Source of the DNA: Bugulina stolonifera
Taxonomy: Eukaryota > Bryozoa > Gymnolaemata > Cheilostomatida > Bugulidae
NCBI GenBank assembly: GCA_935421135.1
Contig: OW285192.1
Coordinates: 6,342,001-6,406,000 of the forward strand
DNA length: 64,000 nucleotides
Reading direction: 5' to 3'
Part shown: in pieces, positions 26,401 through 64,000 of the stretch
Layout of the letters: each line of letters opens with the position of its first letter
How positions within the stretch are numbered: position 1 is the first letter of the stretch
The notes under the pieces: model-generated
What the model saw: the letters and a program-made list of their open reading frames with translations, nothing else
Databases searched by the model: none
Told to the model about the DNA's origin: nothing
Position numbers and translations under genes: made by a program

Positions 26401-29213
26401 TTAAACTCCTTCCTTTAGCCCATTGACCCATGTATTATGTATTATACGGTTGGTGTGTTCCTGACTTACACTCTACAAGATCTTCAGAGTGAATATTGTA
26501 AATAAATCCATAGACTATAATTCTAAATATTAAACATAAGATGATTCCTGAATTCATGTATGACTATGTACTGTACAAGTACTGTACTGTATAGTGAACA
26601 GAGTTAGTACATGTTGCTAGATATCACATGGTAATTATTGTTTCTATGCAGACATGTGATGTTGGTAACCATAGACAGTATATACATGTGTATGTGTGTA
26701 CTCTTGTACTGTACATGTGTGTACCCTTGTACTGTACATGTACATGTGTATGTGTGGTTTCTATCGACAGATATCATGGTTTGCCGTGGCATGCTATTAC
26801 CATCTCATACACAATAATGATCTGGCCAGACAGTACTTTAGTAAAGCTACCACAGTAGATCCGTTGTTTGGTCCAGCGTGGTTGGCATTCGGTCACTCAT
26901 TCGCTGCAGAGAGTGAGCATGATCAGGCTATGGCAGCATACTTCAGGGCTTCACAACTCATGAAGGGGTTTGTTATTTAGTTATATCGAACAGCAACTCC
27001 ATTGTTTGTGCACAGTTATGTGTGGTTCTGTATTGAAGTGAACAATTGGCTAAATTGTTCTTATTCCTGTATTTGCCTTGATATGAACACTAGTATGGGA
27101 TGTAAGCTGACCTTGACATGATTTATCATTGCATGGTATGCTGGACTCTCTATATAGAGTGTAGACTGCCTATGTAGGCTGTAGACTGTCTATGTAGAGT
27201 GTAGACTCTCTATGTAGAGAACGCTCAGTGTTACTTTGATATTTTATCAAGGTGCCACCTTCCCTTCCTCTATATTGGTCTGGAATACGGGCTCACCTCT
27301 ACCACCAAACTAGCTGAGAAGTTTTTTATACAAGCTCAGGCTATAGCTCCAGATGATCCATTTGTTGTACATGAGGTTGGGGTTATAGACTATCAAAACG
27401 GCAGGTGGGTGGAGTCATAGGTTGTATATGATGCTGTCCTTGACCTAGTTCCTTGTCAAGACTTTCGTACTCTTACTTGTGTGTATGGCATTAGAAATAG
27501 ATGTACTATTTACTGACTAGTAGCTGCACTACTTTGTCAATTCCATTATTTTATTATATAGGATTCTGATTAGCTATTCCAATTAATACATTATAAGATG
27601 TAGTCAACACTATACTGTATTCCTGAAAGAGCATACATGTAACTGTAAAGGAGTTGTGTACTCTCTGTATAACGACATACTACAAGTATAGATGTATGGT
27701 ACGCATGTCGTTATACAGGAGTTGTGATTTCTCTGTATGTATATTAGTGAATGGGAGGTGTTATTATTAGCATATTTAGTATACACAGAGATTGTAGGTA
27801 AGTAAGTTGCAGTACAGAGTAGTGTATCATCGTATAACACTCTTAACTCGGCCCATGTGTCATCTACAGTGTATATGCAGTGTTCTATCTGTACACTGAC
27901 GTGTGTATTCAGGTATAAAGAGAGCGAGGAGAAGATGAGACAAGCCCTCACAATGATTGAGTCGCTGGACCTGAAGCGTCTCTCCCATATATGGGAACCG
28001 TTACTCAACAACATGGCGCACACTTGCCGTAAACTCAAGTGAGTCTACAGCATATTAGCTTATGGTTGACAATAAGTTGTCCTCTTGCTTTTTATGTTTT
28101 GTGGATGTGATGTCATTATATTCATATTTCGTGAGACAGATGTTGCTTTAGCACAAATCTTCAGTCCCAATCCAGAGATTTCACCATTTGAAGCCCCCCA
28201 GTTATCATACAATTTACATAATATAGAGAGTAGACTGATGGACTCTAACACTTACAACTGTATGTAACCTGTGACCCACCCCCCCCCCCCCTCCCGACTA
28301 TCCACTCACTTAAAGTAGTGTAACCACTTTATAGTTGTCCAGTCGTTGCTTTCTGTATAAAAACTCTGAGGTTCTATAACTTTCCTATAGCCCCCCCCCC
28401 CCCCGATTCGGTGAATCAAATCTATTTATGCATTGAGTCCAATTGAATGAAAGACCACTCCGATGTGCCAATTACTGGTGATGGATAGCTATCATTAAGT
28501 GGACGGTTATGTGGTAGTAGTTGATATAACTTATGATGTCCCAATGGTGTGGTGACTTGTGTATAGCTTATTATTTTGTCTGATAGAAAATATGAGGAAG
28601 CCATTGCATACCACAAGAAGGCGTTGGTTCTACAACCCAAGGCTGCCTCCACCTTGTCCGGTATAGGGTATAACTATATGCTACTGTACGACTTTGAGAA
28701 AGCTGTAGAGTACTTCCACAAAGCATTAGCTATACGAAAGAACGATTCGTTTACCACAGAGATGATCAAGATAGCAATGGAAGAGCTCGTCAATGACCTT
28801 GGGTCAAACATTAGCAGCGGTCAGTAAATCCTCTACAAACACTTTCATCTACCCCAATCAACGAAATTATTACTTATTAGTGTATGCCATGTGTCTATAT
28901 AATGTGTGTCTAGTTAAAAGATTCTGTGTGGTAGCAGTACATAGAGTTTTATCACTAACTTGTATCATTGACTTCCTTCTATTACTAATGCTGCTTGTAT
29001 TGGTATATTTTAGCAGTCGGAGACTATGAACCTTTGAAAATCAAGAGTAAACTTAATTTGTCTCTTCTGGGTTCGGAATCTGTATTAGAAGATGAAAGCG
29101 TTCCAAATACACCACGGGACGGGGCTCCCCACCAACCGCTACTTCCACCTGTAGTATCAGGTGACCAGTCTAACATGAGTATAGAAATGGATATGTCTAT
29201 GGATGACCTTTAG
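11468..29213 (+). CDS. CDC16: CDC16 / APC6, TPR subunit of the anaphase-promoting complex
   Basis: Complete 15-exon gene: 11468-11539, 14027-14081, 14194-14291, 14891-14929, 23261-23380, 23659-23818, 24317-24414, 24792-24925, 25447-25526, 26246-26295, 26771-26967, 27252-27404, 27913-28038, 28587-28819, 29014-29213. Together they give 1815 nt (604 aa plus stop), with all phases compatible and GT-AG borders; human CDC16 is about 620 aa. Diagnostic matches include ESALYWADKV and CLYHTGQYHRA near the N-terminus. Later come LDVYCHEAF, ENLDVIVSLAERLYYNC, PAWLAFGHSFAAESEHDQAM, FLYIGLEYGLT and WEPLLNNMAHTCRKLKKYEE. CDC16 is a TPR-repeat scaffold subunit of the APC/C, the nuclear and cytoplasmic ubiquitin ligase that triggers mitotic exit. 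The C-terminal exon is Ser/Asp/Met-rich and divergent, as in other species. The start ATG at 11468 opens a 24-residue first exon. Intron 4 contains a whole antisense gene, and intron 1 a broken LINE. Confidence 0.95.
11785..13150 (+). mobile_element. Non-LTR retrotransposon (LINE) fragment with reverse-transcriptase domain, degenerate
   Basis: On the + strand from about 12167 a reverse-transcriptase domain is recognisable across shifting frames: HQHGFRKGLSYKTQF, DFTKAFDKVP, a block near 12500-12540 resembling QGSVLGP-type sequence, then the catalytic FADDT motif near 12585-12600. The C-terminal LGLLPLQER-like segment follows at about 13075-13120. The order and motifs resemble Jockey/CR1-type LINE ORF2 proteins. 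At least two frameshifts and no endonuclease domain mean it is dead and 5'-truncated. It lies in CDC16 intron 1 in the same orientation as the gene. A 38-bp stretch from the element's 3' part (beginning CGGAATCTTGGGCTTCTACC) is repeated at 11785, upstream of the inverted copy. Confidence 0.8.
11866..12321. repeat. Large perfect-looking palindrome (228-bp arms) within the LINE
   Basis: The centre lies between 12093 and 12094, inside AATAAGAATAATATTATTCT. The left arm (11866-12093) is the reverse complement of the right arm (12094-12321), so the same RT segment reads outward on both strands. There is no spacer. The arms differ by very few bases (one Lys/Ser difference is visible in translation), so the fold-back is young or is maintained by gene conversion. 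Confidence 0.85.
13200..14020. other. CDC16 intron 1, remaining sequence
   Basis: Nothing recognisable: no repeats of note, and no coding frame with family resemblance. Confidence 0.4.
14423..14463. repeat. GTTGTC-family short inverted repeat in CDC16 intron 3
   Basis: The left arm starts GGAGTTGTCTTTTC and the right arm reads GAGAGGACAACTTC, with a 13-base loop. Same family as 1277-1319 and 37310-37355. Confidence 0.6.
14930..16520. other. CDC16 intron 4, left part
   Basis: AT-rich sequence without a recognisable gene, lying between CDC16 exon 4 and the 3' end of the nested antisense transporter. On the minus strand AATAAA (plus-strand TTTATT at 16370-16375) lies about 150 bp past that gene's stop and is its likely poly(A) signal. 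Confidence 0.45.
16523..20212 (-). CDS. SLC35D-like nucleotide-sugar transporter, nested in CDC16 intron 4
   Basis: Six exons, read from high to low coordinates: 20002-20212, 19672-19819, 19000-19166, 18325-18418, 17481-17635, 16523-16746. They give 999 nt (332 aa plus stop), with consistent phases and a normal length for SLC35 proteins. The product is a multi-pass Golgi/ER antiporter of the drug/metabolite transporter superfamily that exchanges nucleotide sugars for nucleoside monophosphates. Family marks are LLYGLTSTSMAFLNKAVL in the first helix region, SVVKRNGPLV in the position of VLRKFTIPL, GCIIAANGDITFDLAAYAYG, and near the end NNSALTTSVVGTLKSV and GGIVYTYAKY, the hallmark of the SLC35D / UDP-GlcNAc-UDP-Glc-GDP-Man carriers. 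Substrate cannot be told from sequence. The exon 5 donor is T|GTAACA; a downstream alternative would break frame. The last exon may read through to the TAA at 16523 (ending KVNIIITI) or splice at GTAAAC to a further exon not found. Confidence 0.85.
16860..16893. repeat. 34-bp perfect palindrome
   Basis: The sequence from GTCACATGACGTGTAGG at 16860 is followed directly by its exact reverse complement, with no spacer, in intron 5 of the nested SLC35-like gene. Each arm contains TCACATGA (bHLH-Zip M-box-like) overlapping TGACGT (CRE-like), and the centre is TAGGCCTA. Confidence 0.85.
18961..19025 (-). repeat. Tandem duplication of the exon 3 end and its splice donor
   Basis: The 3' end of SLC35-like exon 3 (coding FDLAAYAYG) plus its GTAAGTG donor is repeated as 33- and 32-bp copies, 18961-18993 and 18994-19025. 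The upstream donor, at 19000 on the plus map, must be used. Extending to the second donor would insert an in-frame TAG. Confidence 0.75.
20213..23200. other. Upstream region of the nested gene and right part of CDC16 intron 4
   Basis: No coding region recognised. The promoter of the SLC35-like gene should lie here, and any 5' non-coding exon is not identifiable. An (AT)n tract sits near 20720. A 26-bp tandem repeat and a C-tract lie at 22732-22845. Confidence 0.4.
22732..22821. repeat. 26-bp tandem repeat, about 3.5 copies
   Basis: The unit begins TTGGGGATTGACCGTGGAAT and ends GGGTTA. Copies start at 22732, 22758 and 22784, with a partial fourth copy running into a run of C. Confidence 0.8.
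25522..26050 (+). repeat. Minisatellite that begins at the CDC16 exon 9 splice donor
   Basis: About eleven diverged units of roughly 44-58 bp contain TTTCCATGGTATGTATATAC and AGTATGTATATTCTA. The first unit overlaps the exon 9 boundary CATG|GTATGTATG (exon ends at 25526), so most units repeat an ATG|GTATGT donor-like sequence. It fills most of intron 9. Open frames across it are repeat artefacts. Confidence 0.8.
27144..27222. repeat. 20-22 bp tandem repeat in CDC16 intron 11
   Basis: Three to four copies of a GTAGACTGYCTATGTAGRST-like unit. Confidence 0.6.
27649..27735. repeat. Hairpin with 14-bp stem flanked by GGAGTTGT direct repeats
   Basis: CTGTATAACGACAT (27665-27678) and ATGTCGTTATACAG (27705-27718) are exact reverse complements with a 26-base loop. 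GGAGTTGTG occurs just before and just after the stem. The site lies in CDC16 intron 12. Confidence 0.7.
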
Positions 29214-29348
29214 CTATTTAAGGTAGTACAATACATACATAGGGTTCAATATTGACCTGCAGGTGGTGTCATCCGTATTTATTTTCAGTTACATTGAAAA
29301 TGCTAGTCAGCTTAGAGCAGAAAGTTGCTGACTTTGGCAAAACAACAA

Positions 29349-29354
29349 AATAAA
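29349..29354 (+). promoter_or_regulatory. Candidate CDC16 poly(A) signal
   Basis: AATAAA lies 136 bp after the CDC16 stop. A second AATAAA is at 29519-29524. On the opposite strand, plus-strand TTTATT at 29278-29283 is a possible signal for the convergent ABCC gene. The two 3' UTRs would then overlap. Confidence 0.5.
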
Positions 29355-29583
29355 AACTTTGATGTGGTATTTGCAGGCCCACTGCTGCTTGGAAATATGA
29401 TGATATGATTATTGTATTTGATGCATGAATAATATTATATATATGTTCATATTGTGTGGCAGAATTGAGAATGAAGCCATTATTTGTCATGAATAGTTTT
29501 ATATAAATTTAATTGAATAATAAATTAATTAAACTACAAATGCAATCTAAGAGATTGAACTGAGACAGTTTAAGTAGAGGAGC

Positions 29584-47556
<17,973 letters not shown>

Positions 47557-47592
47557 TTTAGGGTCCAGTACAGTGCACTCTTGAAGATGCTG

Positions 47593-49827
47593 CTAAAAAT
47601 ATACATCACTGTGAATATTCAAAGCCACACAATGCTTATTCCTCATCAAATGTGAGATAAAGCAAAAAGGTTTGAGTCCAAAACAGTCATCAGGCAGCAG
47701 AGCTATGGTAATCATCTTCACTGTAATATACGAAGGCATGCTCCACTGTGTCACAAGTCAAATACAAAAACTTCATGCTTCAACTAAATAGTAAATAGTA
47801 ACAACTTAGATATTTCAAAATCACTAAAAATTAAATTCGATTAGAACTAGCTCCCATGTAAATGGCTAAAGTTGGATTAAGATGAAAGTGCAGTTAAAGT
47901 AAATTGACTACCAAATAAATGATTATACTCCTACCAGTATTGAACGGCATGAGCCTGCTACTTACCCCTACTTCCGATCAGTAGTGGAATCTGTGCCGTA
48001 TATCACGATGCAATGTTGATTACAGTGCAGTTTGTTATCAGTTTACAGAAAAGATGGGTAAGCAGGATGATAACTAGACCGAAACTACTGCAAACATCAA
48101 CTGCAAACATCTAGTGCGTTTTACCCATCATGATGTAAACAGTTGAATATCTGCCAAGCTTATAATTTATGCTAGCATTGAAGAGTAAACTACTATGCGA
48201 GGGCACAGAATGGGATGGTTTTTGATAAGTTATCACATATGTTATATTAGCTCTTTAATAAAGCATTATTTACTGTTGTAAGAGGATATACCATGACTTG
48301 CAACTGAAAGAGATTTATGATAGAAGAATTTGTCTCACAATGTGCTCTGCTCCAGTGTTACAATATATATACAGGGCAGATTACTACAGTGTCAGAATAT
48401 ACATATGGTATATTAATAGGGTAGCTAGAATGTATTATACAGTTCACTCACACGGCTTCTAGACTGTTCAAAGTGCATGCATGTTATTTATCGTCAAGAT
48501 CATATCTGACATCATGTTTGCACAATACAAGTAGTATGTGAGTAAAGAATAAAGCACCATGATGTAAACTGTATAAACAACAGGTGGGATGGTGGATACA
48601 ACATGTACAATAGTAACATTCGTAGTTATTATAGACTACACACAGAGCTATTTAGAAGCTGTATACTGATGGCTATAGGAAATACAAGCTACGCTGACCC
48701 ACAATGTCACATTCATTGCAAAAAGACACTAATTTAAATAAAAATGTGAGATTACTAGCTCAGCGATCCTCCTTGTGGGGCAGCTTAGTCTAGGACCTGC
48801 ATGGAGTGTGTCATTTAGCAGTTGAATCCAATGTACATGTTGTACATGCTGAATGTACATGTTAAGTTGCATTACGCACCAATAAAAACTGTTAAAGTAA
48901 CAGTTCCATTACTACCCCACTTTGGGTAAGTACCAAGGCTAGGGTTCATGGCCTGATAAACTATAACTTATATGCAATTCAAAGTTCCTACACCGATCTT
49001 GTACCAACCAATCAAATGCCTGCGCTAGATAAACCCATAGGGTGCTATAATTGTGCCTTTATGGAGTACAGATATTGCTATGTAACTTGATAGGAAGAGT
49101 TATTAGGAATACGAAGTTGTCTACTCTTTCCCTCATGAGAAGAGGAAACAACTCCATTGGTATTGTGGGCCTATCTAAATCATTACAACCAGTGATAGTT
49201 TTATATTAAACAGGGCAACATAACTATTACATGTATTTCCAGAGATAGTACTACAATATAGATGCTGAACACAATAACAGTCGTAATACTTGTTTGATTA
49301 AACTGAATGATTGAAAACAACAGAAAAATAAATCACATGTAAAACAATACTAACAGTACATTTCTTTGGTGATAAGAATAATTTAGCATACTGAGCAGGC
49401 AATGACTACTATTTACTATGATACAAGTACATTTGTGATGTATTAGTGTAAAATAATATACTTATAACTATATAATCTGAAGGGGAGTTGTCCCCCACAT
49501 GACACAGAATGATTACCTGCGTAGTACCAGTAGTACAAGCAGTACCACAGTTTTCCTGGAAATAAGACTTTGGCTTTTCTACCCACAAGTGAAGCAAACC
49601 CGACTGCTAACAGAGTTTAAGTAATTGTGCAGAAACTATAATATACATTTACCTAGAGAGTATAATAAGGAGCGATAGAGATAGACTTCTATTATAGACT
49701 ATAGACACGGTCAGAGAATATACCAAGAGGCTGCAGATCTATAGAGCTCCATGTGACTAGCTAAGAATAGTCGTACCTATGACCAAAACATTCATTGTTT
49801 ATAATATCCTAGATGCATAAATGTTAC
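47593..49827. other. Intergenic region between the two ABCC genes
   Basis: It should hold the promoter and any non-coding first exon of ABCC copy A and the 3' UTR of copy B. No TATA-type promoter could be assigned. A GTTGTC-family hairpin lies at 49113-49155. Confidence 0.45.
49113..49155. repeat. GTTGTC-family short inverted repeat, intergenic
   Basis: GAAGTTGTCTACTC and GAGGAAACAACTCC arms surround a short loop. Confidence 0.55.
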
Positions 49828-63944
<14,117 letters not shown>

Positions 63945-64000
63945 CTGCAATAGTACAACATTTAACAAGTGAGTATATTATACCACACAATATACACTAC

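Noticed and set aside
27610..28038. 142-codon minus-strand open frame
   Set aside because: Antisense to CDC16 exon 13 and intron 12 without a recognisable domain.

Overview
The window is animal (metazoan) nuclear DNA: AT-rich, genes split into many short exons with GT-AG introns, AATAAA poly(A) signals, and decayed retrotransposon and miniature-transposon debris. The proteins are clearly animal orthologues (CDC16/APC6, an SLC35D-type nucleotide-sugar transporter, two ABCC5/MRP5-type ABC transporters). The lineage cannot be fixed by eye. An invertebrate, possibly an early-branching one such as a sponge, is a guess.

Layout. (1) 227-736, + strand: last two exons of a type-B carboxylesterase/cholinesterase-family gene whose start lies off the left edge. 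(2) About 1.4-9.4 kb: gene-poor repeats, first a decayed array of roughly 1.1-1.3 kb units, then two copies of a 1.3 kb AT-rich unit. (3) 9.4-11.4 kb: intergenic, with a CG-rich repeated-motif patch. (4) 11468-29213, + strand: complete CDC16 in 15 exons (604 aa by my reconstruction). Intron 1 holds a broken LINE with a fold-back copy. Intron 4 (8.3 kb) holds a complete six-exon SLC35D-like gene on the opposite strand (16523-20212). (5) 29584-47556, - strand: a complete ABCC5-like transporter of 31 coding exons (1484 aa; every exon phase agrees). (6) 49828 to the right edge, - strand: a second ABCC5-like gene, head-to-tail with the first. Its last 23 coding exons are visible and match the first gene exon for exon, so this is a tandem duplication.

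CDC16 and the first ABCC gene converge with only 370 bp between stop codons. The two ABCC genes are full exporters (TMD1-NBD1-linker-TMD2-NBD2) with the ABCC asymmetry: a degenerate catalytic site in NBD1 and a competent Walker B glutamate in NBD2. The genes are functionally unrelated apart from the tandem ABCC pair.

I found no clear new biochemical system. The least-explained signals are structural: a dispersed GAAGTTGTC...GACAACTTC inverted-repeat family, three loci where a 5' splice donor lies inside a tandem repeat, a 34-bp perfect palindrome, and strong over-representation of the palindromic octamer TAGGCCTA.
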